Made by a program: the position numbers and the translations under genes. A stretch of DNA of 64,000 nt from contig NZ_JAGTIS010000008.1 of the NCBI RefSeq assembly GCF_018704125.1, positions 186,001-250,000 of the forward strand, read 5' to 3'. This DNA comes from Metapseudomonas boanensis (GTDB lineage: Bacteria > Pseudomonadota > Gammaproteobacteria > Pseudomonadales > Pseudomonadaceae). How positions within the stretch are numbered: position 1 is the stretch's first letter; each line of letters starts with the position of its first letter. Of this stretch, positions 15,845 to 24,639 are shown piece by piece. Below the pieces are notes generated by a model, which saw only the letters and a program-made list of their open reading frames with translations, did no database searches and was not told where the DNA came from.

Positions 15845-16678
15845 ATGATTCGGCTCACCGCTGAACGCACCCCGGCCGGCACCAGCTATCTGGCGACCGG
15901 CCAAGGCCACCCCGTGGTACTGATCCACGGCGTCGGCCTGAACAAAGAGATGTGGGGCGGCCAGATCGTCGGCCTCGCGCCGGACTTCCAGGTCATCGCC
16001 TACGACATGCTCGGCCACGGCTCCAGCCCGCGCCCTCAGCCGGGCACCGGGCTGGCCGGCTATGCCGACCAGTTGCACGAGTTGCTGGAGCACCTGCAGG
16101 TTCCTCTGGCCACCGTCATCGGCTTCTCGATGGGCGGCCTGGTGGCACGGGCCTTCGCCCTGCACTACCCGCAGCGCCTGGAAGGCCTGGTCATCCTCAA
16201 CAGTGTGTTCAACCGCAGCGCCGAGCAGCGCGCTGGCGTGATCGAGCGCACTCGTCAGGCCGCCGAACATGGTCCGGATGCCAACGCCGAAGCCGCCTTG
16301 TCCCGCTGGTTCAGCCGCGAGTACCAGGCAGCCAACCCGGCACAGATCGCAGCCATCCGCCAGACCCTTGCCAGTAACGATCCGCAGGGCTATCTGACTA
16401 CCTATGAGCTGTTCGCCACCCAGGACATGTATCGGGTCGATGATCTGGGCAGCATCCAGGTACCGACCCTGGTCGCCACCGGCGAACTGGACCCGGGATC
16501 GACGCCCGAAATGGCCCGGCAGTTGGCCGAGCGCATTCCCGGAGCCGAGGTGGCCGTGCTCGACGAGCAACGCCACATGATGCCGGTGGAGTCGCCGCGC
16601 CTGGTCAACCAGATGCTGCTGGACTTCCTCCACCGCGCGCAGTCCTCACAGAATCAAGCAAAGGGGATCGTCGCATGA
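15845..16678 (+). CDS. Alpha/beta hydrolase
   Basis: This 277-residue hydrolase has the oxyanion region VVLIHGVGLNKEMW, nucleophile elbow GFSMGG (Ser95), an acid residue probably in ATGELDPGSTP, and catalytic His in EQRHMMPVE. Its size and class resemble RutD, ring-cleavage-product (C-C) hydrolases and PcaD-like enol-lactone hydrolases. The neighbouring CMD protein makes a hydrolytic step on an acyl or lactone intermediate plausible. An AGGAG site precedes the ATG. It lies 26 bases after the DUF1185 gene and overlaps the aldehyde dehydrogenase start by four bases (ATGA). The substrate cannot be read from the sequence. Confidence 0.88.
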   Translation: MIRLTAERTPAGTSYLATGQGHPVVLIHGVGLNKEMWGGQIVGLAPDFQVIAYDMLGHGSSPRPQPGTGLAGYADQLHELLEHLQVPLATVIGFSMGGLVARAFALHYPQRLEGLVILNSVFNRSAEQRAGVIERTRQAAEHGPDANAEAALSRWFSREYQAANPAQIAAIRQTLASNDPQGYLTTYELFATQDMYRVDDLGSIQVPTLVATGELDPGSTPEMARQLAERIPGAEVAVLDEQRHMMPVESPRLVNQMLLDFLHRAQSSQNQAKGIVA

Positions 16679-18156
16679 CGCTCGCACGCTTCCAGATGTG
16701 CATCGATGGACAATGGGTCGATGCGCTGTCCGGCAAGACCTTCCAAAGCATTAATCCGGCACTGGCCGAGCCCTGGGCGGAACTGCCCGATGCCGATGAA
16801 GCGGACGTCGAGCGCGCGGTCCAGGCCGCGCAGAAAGCTTTCGAAAGCCCCGCCTGGCGAGGCCTGACGGCCACCGCACGGGGCAAGTTGTTGCGCCGCC
16901 TGGGCGACCTGATCGCCGAGAACAAGGAGCACCTGGCGCAACTGGAGAGCCGCGACAACGGCAAGCTGATCCGCGAGACCCGCGGCCAGGTCGGCTACCT
17001 GCCGGAGTTCTTCCACTACACCGCAGGCCTCGCCGACAAGCTCGAAGGCGGCACCCTGCCACTGGACAAGCCCGACCTGTTCGCCTACACGGTGCACGAG
17101 CCGCTGGGCGTGGTGGCCGGGATCATCCCGTGGAACAGCCCGCTGTACCTCACCGCAATCAAGCTGGCCCCAGCCCTGGCCGCTGGCAACACTATCGTGC
17201 TCAAGCCCTCCGAACACGCCTCGGCGACCATCCTCGAGCTGGCCCGGCTGGCGCTTGAAGCGGGTATTCCGGCGGGCGTAGTCAACGTGGTTACCGGCTT
17301 TGGCCCCAGCACCGGCGCCGCCCTCACCCGTCACCCTCTGGTGCGCAAGATCGCCTTCACCGGCGGCGCCGCGACCGCACGCCACGTAGTGCGCAGCAGC
17401 GCAGAGAACTTCGCCAAGCTATCCCTGGAGCTGGGCGGCAAGTCGCCGAACATCATCTTCGCCGACGCCGACCTGGACAGCGCCATCAATGGTGCCGTGG
17501 CCGGCATCTATGCCGCCTCCGGGCAAAGCTGCGTGGCCGGCTCGCGCCTGCTGGTGCAGGACGAAATCTACGACGAGTTCGTCGAGCGCCTGGTCGCCCG
17601 CGCCCAGCGCATCCGCATCGGCAATCCGCAGGACGAAAGCAGCGAGATGGGTCCCATGGCCACCGCACAGCAACTCGCTGTGGTTGAAGGCCTGGTCGCC
17701 GACGCCCTGGCCGAGGGTGCGCGCCTGCGCCTGGGTGGCAAGCGCCCGGAAGTGGATGGCAAAGGCTGGTACTACGAGCCAACCCTGTTCGAGTGCGACC
17801 GCAACTCGATGAAGATCATGCAGGAAGAGGTCTTCGGCCCGGTGGCCTCGGTCATTCGCTTCAAGGACGAGGCCGAAGCGCTGGCGATCGCCAACGACTC
17901 CCAGTTCGGCCTCGCCGCCGGCATCTGGACCCGCGATCTGGGCCGCGCCCATCGCATGGCTCGCGACGTGCGTTCCGGAATCATCTGGGTCAACACTTAC
18001 CGTGCGGTGTCCGCGATGGCACCCATCGGCGGTTTCCACAACAGCGGCTACGGCCGCGAGAGCGGCATCGACTCGGTGCTGGCCTATACCGAACTGAAAA
18101 CGGTGTGGATCAACCTCTCGCAAGCGCCCATGCCCGACCCCTTCGTGATGCGTTGA
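16675..18156 (+). CDS. NAD(P)-dependent aldehyde dehydrogenase
   Basis: This 493-residue ALDH-superfamily enzyme is full length. The general-base glutamate is E252 (LSLELGGKSPN) and the catalytic cysteine C286 (GQSCVAGSR). The Rossmann region (IIPWNSPLYLTAIKLAPALA) and the C-terminal FGPVASVIRF and GGFHNSGYGRE segments are present. It oxidises an aldehyde to an acid with NAD(P)+. It resembles the betaine-aldehyde or hydroxymuconic-semialdehyde group, and a small dicarboxylic semialdehyde would fit a ring-opening pathway. It is translationally coupled to the hydrolase upstream and followed 13 bases later by the flavin reductase. Confidence 0.93.
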   Translation: MTLARFQMCIDGQWVDALSGKTFQSINPALAEPWAELPDADEADVERAVQAAQKAFESPAWRGLTATARGKLLRRLGDLIAENKEHLAQLESRDNGKLIRETRGQVGYLPEFFHYTAGLADKLEGGTLPLDKPDLFAYTVHEPLGVVAGIIPWNSPLYLTAIKLAPALAAGNTIVLKPSEHASATILELARLALEAGIPAGVVNVVTGFGPSTGAALTRHPLVRKIAFTGGAATARHVVRSSAENFAKLSLELGGKSPNIIFADADLDSAINGAVAGIYAASGQSCVAGSRLLVQDEIYDEFVERLVARAQRIRIGNPQDESSEMGPMATAQQLAVVEGLVADALAEGARLRLGGKRPEVDGKGWYYEPTLFECDRNSMKIMQEEVFGPVASVIRFKDEAEALAIANDSQFGLAAGIWTRDLGRAHRMARDVRSGIIWVNTYRAVSAMAPIGGFHNSGYGRESGIDSVLAYTELKTVWINLSQAPMPDPFVMR

Positions 18157-18169
18157 GAGGAGAATCGAG

Positions 18170-18655
18170 ATGATCGAACCCGGCATCTACAAAGAAGTGA
18201 TGGGCTCCTTTCCCTCCGGCGTCACCGTGGTCACGACCCTGGACAGCGACGGCGAGATTGTCGGCATCACCGCCAGCGCCTTCAGCGCCCTGTCCATCGA
18301 CCCGCCCCTGGTGCTGTTCTGCCCCAATTACGCCTCGGACACCTACCCGATCCTGCGCGATAGCAAGCAGTTCGCCATCCATCTGCTCTGTGCCGACCAG
18401 CAGGCCGAGGCCTATGCCTTCGCCAAAAAGGGCAAGGACAAGGCCCTGGGCATCGAGTGGCACCTGAGCGAGCTGGGCAACCCGCTGCTGCCCAAGGCCA
18501 CTGCCATCATCGAATGCGAGCTGTGGCGCGAATACGACGGTGGCGACCACGCCATCATCGTCGGCGCGGTGAAGAACCTGATCCTGCCCAAGGAGGAGGT
18601 GACGCCCATGGTCTACCACCGGGGCAAGCTCGGCGCCCTGCCGGATATCGCCTGA
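18170..18655 (+). CDS. Flavin reductase family protein (copy 1)
   Basis: This 161-residue protein of the HpaC/RutF/DIM6 family shows the start motif VMGSFPSGVTVVTTLDSDGE, ITASAFSALSIDPPLVLFCP and the C-terminal YHRGKLGAL. It reduces FMN or FAD with NAD(P)H and hands the reduced flavin to a two-component monooxygenase; the luciferase-like enzyme at 29534-30577 is the likely partner. A very similar paralogue lies at 28847-29332, under its own operator. AGGAG lies upstream of the ATG. A terminator follows. Confidence 0.93.
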   Translation: MIEPGIYKEVMGSFPSGVTVVTTLDSDGEIVGITASAFSALSIDPPLVLFCPNYASDTYPILRDSKQFAIHLLCADQQAEAYAFAKKGKDKALGIEWHLSELGNPLLPKATAIIECELWREYDGGDHAIIVGAVKNLILPKEEVTPMVYHRGKLGALPDIA

Positions 18656-18665
18656 GTCACCCTTC

Positions 18666-18704
18666 AGGGCCGCCCGTCGCCACTCTCGGCAGCGGCCCTT
18701 TTTT
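18666..18704 (+). terminator. Intrinsic terminator after flavin reductase 1
   Basis: AGGGCCGC and GCGGCCCT form the base of a hairpin, followed directly by a run of six T. It ends the DUF1185 operon or reduces read-through into the CMD-gntR-nudix genes. Confidence 0.8.
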
Positions 18705-18718
18705 GTTGCTGGAGCCCT

Positions 18719-18773
18719 GTAGGAGCGAGCTTGCTCGCGAACCTGGTCATTCGCGAGCAAGCTCGTTCCTACA
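18719..18773. repeat. REP-like inverted repeat (GTAGGAGCGAGCTTGCTCGCGAA type)
   Basis: Two near-perfect inverted arms of about 23 bases flank a short centre. The same unit occurs at 26713-26990, 52463-52527 and 55763-55814. It lies 27 bases before the CMD gene, between it and the terminator. Confidence 0.8.
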
Positions 18774-18799
18774 CGGGTACCGAACAGGAGCAGCCTTTC

Positions 18800-19189
18800 A
18801 TGAGCAACGAGAAATACGAAAAAGGCCTGGAGATCCGCACCCAGGTGCTGGGCGAGGCCTATGTGAACAAGTCGATCCAGAACGCCGACGACTTCACCCG
18901 CCCCCTGCAGGAACTGGTCACCGAATACTGCTGGGGCCATGTCTGGGGCCGGGAGGGTTTGTCGCTGAAAGAACGCAGCATGATAAACTTGGCCATGATT
19001 TCGGCACTCAACCGGCCGCATGAATTGAAGCTGCATGTTCGCGGCGCCCTGCGCAATGGCCTGAGCCGTGAGCAGATCCGTGAAATCCTGCTTCAGGTCG
19101 GTATCTATTGCGGCGTTCCGGCGGCAGTGGACAGTTTCCGCATCGCTCGCGAAGCCTTCGCCGAGGCCGATGCCGAAAACCAGGGTTGA
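18800..19189 (+). CDS. Carboxymuconolactone decarboxylase (PcaC-like) family protein
   Basis: This 129-residue protein has the PcaC-like pattern: KYEKGLEIRTQVLGEAYV at the N-terminus, LVTEYCWGHVWGREGLSLKE, and HVRGALRNGLSREQIREIL. It lacks the CxxC pair of AhpD-type peroxidases, so a decarboxylase or isomerase role on an intermediate fits better than peroxide reduction. The start at 18800 avoids the REP element, which a longer frame would translate. It is separated from the operon upstream by a terminator and REP, and from the GntR gene by 79 bases. It probably handles an acyclic or lactone intermediate; the substrate is unknown. Confidence 0.87.
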   Translation: MSNEKYEKGLEIRTQVLGEAYVNKSIQNADDFTRPLQELVTEYCWGHVWGREGLSLKERSMINLAMISALNRPHELKLHVRGALRNGLSREQIREILLQVGIYCGVPAAVDSFRIAREAFAEADAENQG

Positions 19190-19268
19190 TTGCTGGCGCC
19201 AGTCGATGGCGGAGCCCCACCCGGCTCCGTCGTTCATCCTACGGACAGCCATAACCAGAGCGGACCAC

Positions 19269-20021
19269 ATGAAACGCTTGCCCCTCGACGACAGCTTCAA
19301 GGTCAACCGCAATCCCGTCACCTTGCGCGAGATCGTGCTCGACAAGCTGCGCGGCGCCATCCTGAACTTCCAGCTGCTACCCGGTGACCGCCTGGTAGAG
19401 CGCGACCTGTGCGACCGCCTCGGTGTCAGCCGTACATCGGTACGCGAAGCCCTGCGCCATCTCGAGTCCGAAGGCCTGGTGGAGTTCGCCGATGCCAAGG
19501 GTCCACGCGTGGCGATCATCACCCTGGAAGATGCCTGCGACATCTACGAGCTGCGCTGCGTGCTCGAAGGCCTGATCGTCCAGCTCTTCACCCTCAACGC
19601 CAAGGCCAAGGACATCCGCGCCCTGGAAAAGGCCCTCGAGGAAAACCGCAAAGCCCTCGAAGAAGGCGAACTGCAGCAGGTCCTGGACTCCGTGCAAGGC
19701 TTCTACGATGTGCTGCTGGAAGGTTCCGGCAACCACATCGCCGCCACCCAACTGCGCCAGCTGCAGGCGCGCATCAGCTACCTGCGTGCGACCTCCGTGT
19801 CCCAGGCCAACCGCCGCGGGGCTAGCAACCTGGAGATGGAGCGCATCGTCGAGGCGATCAAGAGCGGCGACCCGCTCGCTGCTCACCAGGCCTCGGTTGA
19901 CCACGTCCGCGCTGCTGCCAAAGTGGCCTTGGACTATCTCAAGTCCAAGCAGGACGAGCCGGGCAAGGTACGCGACATGGCCATGCCCATCGCCCTCAAA
20001 GAGCCGCGCATAGGACGCTGA
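19269..20021 (+). CDS. GntR-family (FCD/FadR subgroup) regulator, likely master of the regulon
   Basis: This 250-residue regulator has an N-terminal winged helix (about residues 14-85: LREIVLDKLRGAILN, DRLVERDLCDRLGVSRTSVREALRHLESEGLVE) and a C-terminal all-helical FCD ligand domain (DIYELRCVLEGLIVQLFTL...HQASVDHV), which normally binds a small carboxylate with a metal. FCD regulators usually repress and are relieved by a pathway intermediate. It is the only GntR gene in the window and sits amid the seven palindromic sites, which have the GTATAC core usual for this group. The ATG at 19269 gives the standard N-terminus. Confidence 0.92.
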   Translation: MKRLPLDDSFKVNRNPVTLREIVLDKLRGAILNFQLLPGDRLVERDLCDRLGVSRTSVREALRHLESEGLVEFADAKGPRVAIITLEDACDIYELRCVLEGLIVQLFTLNAKAKDIRALEKALEENRKALEEGELQQVLDSVQGFYDVLLEGSGNHIAATQLRQLQARISYLRATSVSQANRRGASNLEMERIVEAIKSGDPLAAHQASVDHVRAAAKVALDYLKSKQDEPGKVRDMAMPIALKEPRIGR

Positions 20022-20025
20022 TGCC

Positions 20026-20589
20026 ATGCCCACCCTGCGCTTCTGCCCCCACTGCGGCTCAGGTGAACTGAGCCGCCGGCAACCTGCCGGGGATACCCAC
20101 GAACGGCTGATCTGCGCAGGCTGCGGCTACATCCACTACGAAAACCCCAAGGTCATTGCCGGCTGCATCATCGAGCAGGACGGCAAGTATCTGCTATGCC
20201 AGCGCGCCATTCCGCCGCGCCCCGGCACCTGGACCCTGCCGGCAGGATTCATGGAGAACGGCGAAACCACCGAGCAGGCGGCTCTGCGCGAGGTATGGGA
20301 AGAGAGCGGCGTGCGCGCCGAGATCATCTCACCCTACTCCATCTTCAGCGTGCCGAAGATCAGCGAGGTGTACATCATCTTCCGCGCCTCGGCAGTCGAA
20401 GTGACTGGCCAGCATGGGCCGGAAACCCTCGACTACCGCTTCTTCGCCCCCGAGGAGATCCCCTGGGAGAGCATCTACTACCCGGCAATCCGGCAGATCC
20501 TCGAGCGCTATATCGAGGAGCGCCAAGCCGGGGTGTATGGGATCTACATAGGCAATGACGATACCGGGAAGATTCATTTCATCCGGTAA
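20026..20589 (+). CDS. Nudix hydrolase with N-terminal zinc ribbon
   Basis: This 187-residue protein begins with a zinc ribbon (CPHCGSG ... CAGCGY, residues 7-30), then a Nudix box GFMENGETTEQAALREVWEE matching Gx5Ex7REUxEExGU. The ribbon-Nudix arrangement occurs in nucleotide pyrophosphatases that act on NADH, ADP-ribose or FAD. A dinucleotide role, possibly FAD to FMN to supply the flavin reductases, would fit the many flavin enzymes and the RibB protein in this regulon, but that is inference. It starts four bases after the gntR stop, so the two are co-transcribed. Confidence 0.88.
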   Translation: MPTLRFCPHCGSGELSRRQPAGDTHERLICAGCGYIHYENPKVIAGCIIEQDGKYLLCQRAIPPRPGTWTLPAGFMENGETTEQAALREVWEESGVRAEIISPYSIFSVPKISEVYIIFRASAVEVTGQHGPETLDYRFFAPEEIPWESIYYPAIRQILERYIEERQAGVYGIYIGNDDTGKIHFIR

Positions 20590-20608
20590 TCCGGCTCTCC
20601 GCCTTCTT

Positions 20609-20710
20609 GTAGGTTAGGCAGCGCCTAGCGAAGCCCAACAATCCCGACCTCCTGCCACGGCAATCTTGGGCTTCGCTCAGCTCGGCAGAACGCTGCCCGG
20701 CCCAACCTAC
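20609..20710. repeat. Inverted intergenic repeat (GTAGGTT...AACCTAC)
   Basis: A GTAGGTTAGGCAG...CGAAGCCCAA arm and its inverted counterpart TTGGGCTTCGC...CCCAACCTAC lie between the convergent nudix and DUF1330 genes, touching the DUF1330 stop. It is the same family as 5468-5498 and 59630-59697, and probably serves as a bidirectional terminator. Confidence 0.7.
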
Positions 20711-21000
20711 ACCTCCACCCCCTCGACTATTATCACTTCAGCACGCGCAGCGCTCTCGCGGTACCGGCAGGCCTCCTGGTATTCAGGTGAGTGATAACAG
20801 GCCAGTGCCTGCTCGTAGGAAGTGAACTCGATGACCACACTGCGCTGCGGTGTCGCCCGCCCCTCCATCGCCTGGGAGCGGCCGCCACGGGCGAGCAGCT
20901 TGCCGCCATACTGGGCAAAAGCAGCCGGAGCACGACGGGTGTATTCGCTGTATTGGGTTGGGTCCGTCACATCGACGTGGGCAATCCAGTAAGCCTTCAT
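20707..21000 (-). CDS. DUF1330 family protein
   Basis: This 97-residue small ferredoxin-fold protein begins MKAYWIAHVDVTDPTQYSEY and has the family segment GGKLLARGGRSQAMEG and RSVVIEFTSYEQALACYHSPEY. DUF1330 proteins are dimeric alpha/beta-barrel-like proteins of mostly unknown function, sometimes isomerase-like. It is divergent from ribBX, and a shared operator (21030-21049) lies between them. It is presumably part of the GntR regulon. I cannot assign a reaction. Confidence 0.85.
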   Translation of the reverse strand: MKAYWIAHVDVTDPTQYSEYTRRAPAAFAQYGGKLLARGGRSQAMEGRATPQRSVVIEFTSYEQALACYHSPEYQEACRYRESAARAEVIIVEGVEV

Positions 21001-21029
21001 GGTGACCTCAGTTGTTTCGGCAAAATTGG

Positions 21030-21049
21030 TATTATGGTATACCAGATTA
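21030..21049. promoter_or_regulatory. GntR-type operator, copy 3 (divergent)
   Basis: TATTATGGTATACCAGATTA sits between DUF1330 (start at 21000, minus) and ribBX (start at 21082, plus), so one site could control both directions. Confidence 0.75.
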
Positions 21050-21081
21050 TCCATCATGCCATCTACACCAGGTACACCGCC

Positions 21082-22191
21082 ATGCCGTTCAACCGCATCG
21101 AAGAAATCATCGAAGACTACCGTCAGGGAAAGATGGTCCTCCTGGTCGACGACGAGGACCGCGAGAATGAGGGCGACCTGCTGCTGGCGGCGGAAATGTG
21201 TACGCCCGATGCCATCAACTTCATGGCCCGCGAAGCCCGCGGCCTGATCTGCCTGACATTGACCGACGAACACTGTGATCGCCTTGGCCTGGAACAGATG
21301 GTTCCCACCAACGGCAGCGCATTCGCCACCGCCTTCACCGTCTCCATCGAAGCCGCCACCGGCGTCACCACCGGCATCTCCGCCGCCGACCGTGCCCACA
21401 CCGTGCTCACCGCCGTAGCACCAGAAGCCTGTGCCGAAGACCTGGTGCAGCCCGGCCATATCTTCCCACTACGCGCCCGCGAAGGCGGTGTGTTGACCCG
21501 CGCCGGACACACCGAGGCCGGCTGCGACCTGGCGCGCCTGGCCGGATTCGGCCCCGCCTCGGTGATAGTCGAGGTGATGAACGATGATGGCAGCATGGCC
21601 CGCCGACCCGATCTGGAAGCCTTTGCCGAGAAGCACGGGATCAAGATCGGCACCATCGCCGACCTCATTCACTACCGCCTGAGCACCGAGCACACCGTCA
21701 CCCGTATCGGCGAGCACGAACTGCCCACGGTCCATGGCACCTTCCGCCTGGTCACCTTTGAGGACCGCATCGAGGGTGGCGTACACCTGGCCATGGTCAT
21801 GGGTGACATCCGCCGTGACGAACCGACCTTGGTGCGCGTGCACGTCATCGACCCGCTGCGTGACCTGGTCGGCGCTGAGTACACCGGGCCAAAGAACTGG
21901 ACCCTCTGGGCGGCCCTGGAGAAGGTTGCCGAAGCCGGACATGGCGTGGTCGTGGTGCTGGCCAATAACGAATCCTCGCAAGCGCTGCTGGAACGCATAC
22001 CGCAACTGACCCAGCCACGCCGGCAGTTCAGTCGTTCGCAGTCGCGCATCTATTCCGAGGTAGGCACCGGTGCGCAGATTCTCCAGGACCTGGGCGTCGG
22101 CAAGCTGCGCCACCTGGGCGCTCCGCTGAAGTACGCAGGGCTGACCGGTTACGACCTGGAGGTGGTGGAGACCATTCCGTTCGAGGGCTGA
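21082..22191 (+). CDS. ribBX: 3,4-dihydroxy-2-butanone-4-phosphate synthase with degenerate GTP cyclohydrolase II half
   Basis: This 369-residue protein has an intact RibB half (about 1-200): the acidic metal loop [29 protein letters not shown] and [16 protein letters not shown]. RibB makes the four-carbon precursor of riboflavin from ribulose 5-phosphate. The C-terminal GTP-cyclohydrolase-II-like half (about 205-369) lacks the zinc-binding cysteines and catalytic core of RibA, as in the RibBX variants of proteobacteria. Its promoter carries a GntR-type operator, so a riboflavin enzyme appears tied to a catabolic regulon rich in flavin-dependent enzymes. A housekeeping ribBA elsewhere in the genome is likely. 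Confidence 0.9.
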   Translation: MPFNRIEEIIEDYRQGKMVLLVDDEDRENEGDLLLAAEMCTPDAINFMAREARGLICLTLTDEHCDRLGLEQMVPTNGSAFATAFTVSIEAATGVTTGISAADRAHTVLTAVAPEACAEDLVQPGHIFPLRAREGGVLTRAGHTEAGCDLARLAGFGPASVIVEVMNDDGSMARRPDLEAFAEKHGIKIGTIADLIHYRLSTEHTVTRIGEHELPTVHGTFRLVTFEDRIEGGVHLAMVMGDIRRDEPTLVRVHVIDPLRDLVGAEYTGPKNWTLWAALEKVAEAGHGVVVVLANNESSQALLERIPQLTQPRRQFSRSQSRIYSEVGTGAQILQDLGVGKLRHLGAPLKYAGLTGYDLEVVETIPFEG

Positions 22192-22663
22192 ACCAAGGCG
22201 ATGAGGATCGCGTTGTTCCACCCATCCTACGAATCAGGCCCTTGTAGGACGGGTGGAGCGCAGCGATACCCATCATCCGGGCTACAGGGGTGAAATCATT
22301 CGCTGAGCAGGCCGAAGGTCCGCCCTGAAAGGCCAATGGGGCAACTGCGCAGCCCTTCGCGAATGAATTCGCCCCCACAAGCGCGCCCGAAGGGATGCCG
22401 CGCACCCAACCATTCGTCCCAATGGCGCGGCTTGCAGCGGTAACAGCGATAACTGGCAACGCGGAGGACTTGCACAAAGTTTGGAATACCATAATATGAC
22501 ATTCCGTAGGCCGAACTATTTGCCGAGTGCCCCCGCAAGGAACAGCACGAACAACAGCATCCGGCACGGTCGCTCTTGATGGCCCTCCTGAGGGCCCACT
22601 GCTCCAGATAAGCGGGCAAGCAAGGCCCGCTTGCGTACAAACACAACAATGAGGGCAAGCAAG
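22192..22663. other. Non-coding region before the ABC importer: repeats, operator, leader hairpins
   Basis: These 472 bases hold no credible gene. They contain a hydrophilic inverted repeat around 22215-22260, a GAATTC-type palindromic repeat near 22335-22385, the GntR-type operator at 22483, and two stable hairpins just before the importer (GGCCCT-CCTG-AGGGCC at 22581-22596; GCGGGC...GCCCGC at 22612-22630). The hairpins may stabilise or attenuate the transporter message. Confidence 0.5.
22483..22496. promoter_or_regulatory. GntR-type operator, copy 4 (variant)
   Basis: GGAATACCATAATA is the reverse complement of TATTATGGTATTCC, the same variant as copy 5 at 28593. It lies 168 bases before the importer binding-protein gene. 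Confidence 0.65.
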
Positions 22664-23689
22664 ATGGTGTTTAAGAAATGTGCAACCGCGGTTCTAGCCG
22701 CAGCATTCCTGACCGCGACCGGCACCGCCGCCATCGCCGCTGAAAGCCTCAGCTTCGTCAGCTGGGGCGGCACCACCCAGGACGCGCAGAAGCAGGCCTG
22801 GGCTGACCCGTTCAGCGAGGCCAGCGGCATTCGCGTGGTTCAAGACGGTCCCACCGACTACGGCAAGCTGAAGGCCATGGTGGAAAGCGGCAACGTGCAG
22901 TGGGACATCGTCGACGTCGAAGCCGACTTCGCCCTGCGCGCCGCCAGCGAAGGCCTGCTCGAGCCGCTGGACTTCAAGGTCATCCAGCGCGACAAGATCG
23001 ACCCGCGCTTCGTTTCCGACCATGGTGTCGGCTCCTTCTACTTCTCCTTCGTGCTCGGCTTCAACCAGGGCAAGCTCGGCGGCAAGGCTCCTCAGGACTG
23101 GACCGCCCTCTTCGATACGGCCAACTACCCGGGCAAGCGCGCTCTCTACAAATGGCCGAGCCCCGGCGTACTGGAACTGGCCCTGCTCGCCGACGGTGTA
23201 CCCGCCGACAAGCTTTATCCTCTGGACCTGGACCGGGCCTTCAAGAAACTCGACACCATCAAGAAAGACATCGTCTGGTGGGGCGGCGGCGCCCAGTCCC
23301 AGCAACTGCTCGCTTCCGGCGAAGCCAGCCTGGGCCAGTTCTGGAACGGCCGCATCTATGCCCTGCAACAGGACGGCGCGCCGGTTGGCGTGAGCTGGAA
23401 GCAGAACCTGGTCATGGCCGACTTCCTGGTCATTCCCAAGGGCGCGAAGAACAAGGAAGCGGCCATGAAGTTCCTGGCCAACGCGAGCAGCGCCAAGGGC
23501 CAGGCCGACTTCGCCAACCTCACTGCCTATGCCCCGGTGAACATCGACAGCGTCAGTCAGCTCAAAGGCGACCTCGCCCCCAACCTGCCGACCGCCTACG
23601 CTAAGGACCAGATCACCCTCGACTATGCGTACTGGGCCAAGAACGGTCCGGCCATCGCTGCCCGGTGGAACGAATGGCTGGTCAAATGA
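22664..23689 (+). CDS. ABC importer periplasmic binding protein (PotD-like family 1)
   Basis: This 341-residue protein has a Sec signal peptide (MVFKKCATAVLAAAFLTATG, likely cleaved after AIAAE or AIA) and the spermidine/putrescine-type binding fold: LSFVSWGGTTQDAQKQAW, VQWDIVDVEADFALRA, and KAPQDWTALFDTANYPGKRA. PotD relatives bind polyamines and other cationic or zwitterionic organic compounds, so a nitrogen-containing substrate fits. GAGG lies eight bases before the chosen ATG. It heads a four-gene importer operon, with its stop overlapping the first permease start. Confidence 0.88.
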   Translation: MVFKKCATAVLAAAFLTATGTAAIAAESLSFVSWGGTTQDAQKQAWADPFSEASGIRVVQDGPTDYGKLKAMVESGNVQWDIVDVEADFALRAASEGLLEPLDFKVIQRDKIDPRFVSDHGVGSFYFSFVLGFNQGKLGGKAPQDWTALFDTANYPGKRALYKWPSPGVLELALLADGVPADKLYPLDLDRAFKKLDTIKKDIVWWGGGAQSQQLLASGEASLGQFWNGRIYALQQDGAPVGVSWKQNLVMADFLVIPKGAKNKEAAMKFLANASSAKGQADFANLTAYAPVNIDSVSQLKGDLAPNLPTAYAKDQITLDYAYWAKNGPAIAARWNEWLVK

Positions 23690-24633
23690 AAGCGGCTAGC
23701 CTTCGTCCCACTTCATCAGCCAAGGTTGCCGGAGGCGCTTCCCGCGCCACCGGCACCCCTGACACCAAGGCTGTGCCGATGAAGCATGACAAACAAACTG
23801 CGCTGCGCTGGCGTGGCGCTCCCAACCTGATCCCGGCCCTGCTGTTCCTGGGTCTGTTCTTCCTCGCCCCGCTGATCGGCCTGTTGCTGCGCGGCGTGCT
23901 GGAGCCGACACCGGGCCTGGGCAACTACGAGCAGCTGTTCGCCAACTCGGCGTATGCCCGCGTGCTGTTCAATACCTTCGCCGTCGGCGGCCTGGTGACC
24001 CTGATCAGCCTGCTGCTGGGCTTCCCCCTGGCCTGGGTGATCACCCTGGTGCCGCGCGGCTGGGGCCGCTGGCTGCTGAACATCGTGCTGCTGTCGATGT
24101 GGACCAGCCTACTGGCGCGGACCTACTCCTGGCTGGTGCTGCTGCAGGCCTCGGGGGTGATCAACAAGGCGCTGATGGCGATGGGTATCATCGATCAGCC
24201 GCTGGAGATGGTGCACAACCTCACCGGCGTGGTGATCGGCATGAGCTACATCATGATCCCGTTCATCGTATTGCCGCTGCAGGCCACCATGTCGGCCATC
24301 GACCCCATGGTGCTGCAGGCCGGCTCGATCTGCGGCGCCAGCCCCTGGACCAACTTTTTCAAGGTGTTCCTGCCGCTGTGCCGGCCCGGGCTGTTCTCCG
24401 GTGGCCTGATGGTCTTCGTCATGTCGCTCGGCTACTACGTCACCCCGGCGCTGCTGGGCGGCGCGCAGAACATGATGCTGCCGGAGTTCATCGTCCAGCA
24501 GGTGCAGTCCTTCCTCAACTGGGGCCTGGCCAGCGCTGCGGCAGCACTGCTGATCGCGATCACCCTGGTGCTGTTCTACTTCTACCTGAAGCTGCAACCG
24601 GAATCCCCGGTGGCTTCGAGCACTGCGAGGTAA
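23686..24633 (+). CDS. ABC importer permease (PotB-like)
   Basis: This 315-residue protein from the ATG that overlaps the binding-protein stop (ATGA) has about six hydrophobic helices after a 45-residue polar N-terminal extension. The permease EAA loop reads AGSICGASPWTNFFKVFLPLCRPG. A start further in at MKHDKQTALRWRG would remove the polar extension and cannot be excluded. It forms the inner-membrane channel with the next gene. Confidence 0.88.
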   Translation: MKAASLRPTSSAKVAGGASRATGTPDTKAVPMKHDKQTALRWRGAPNLIPALLFLGLFFLAPLIGLLLRGVLEPTPGLGNYEQLFANSAYARVLFNTFAVGGLVTLISLLLGFPLAWVITLVPRGWGRWLLNIVLLSMWTSLLARTYSWLVLLQASGVINKALMAMGIIDQPLEMVHNLTGVVIGMSYIMIPFIVLPLQATMSAIDPMVLQAGSICGASPWTNFFKVFLPLCRPGLFSGGLMVFVMSLGYYVTPALLGGAQNMMLPEFIVQQVQSFLNWGLASAAAALLIAITLVLFYFYLKLQPESPVASSTAR

Positions 24634-24639
24634 GCCGCC

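Noticed and set aside
22301-22567. Small minus-strand frames between ribBX and the importer
   Set aside because: They run through repeats and the operator and have no ribosome-binding site or recognised sequence.
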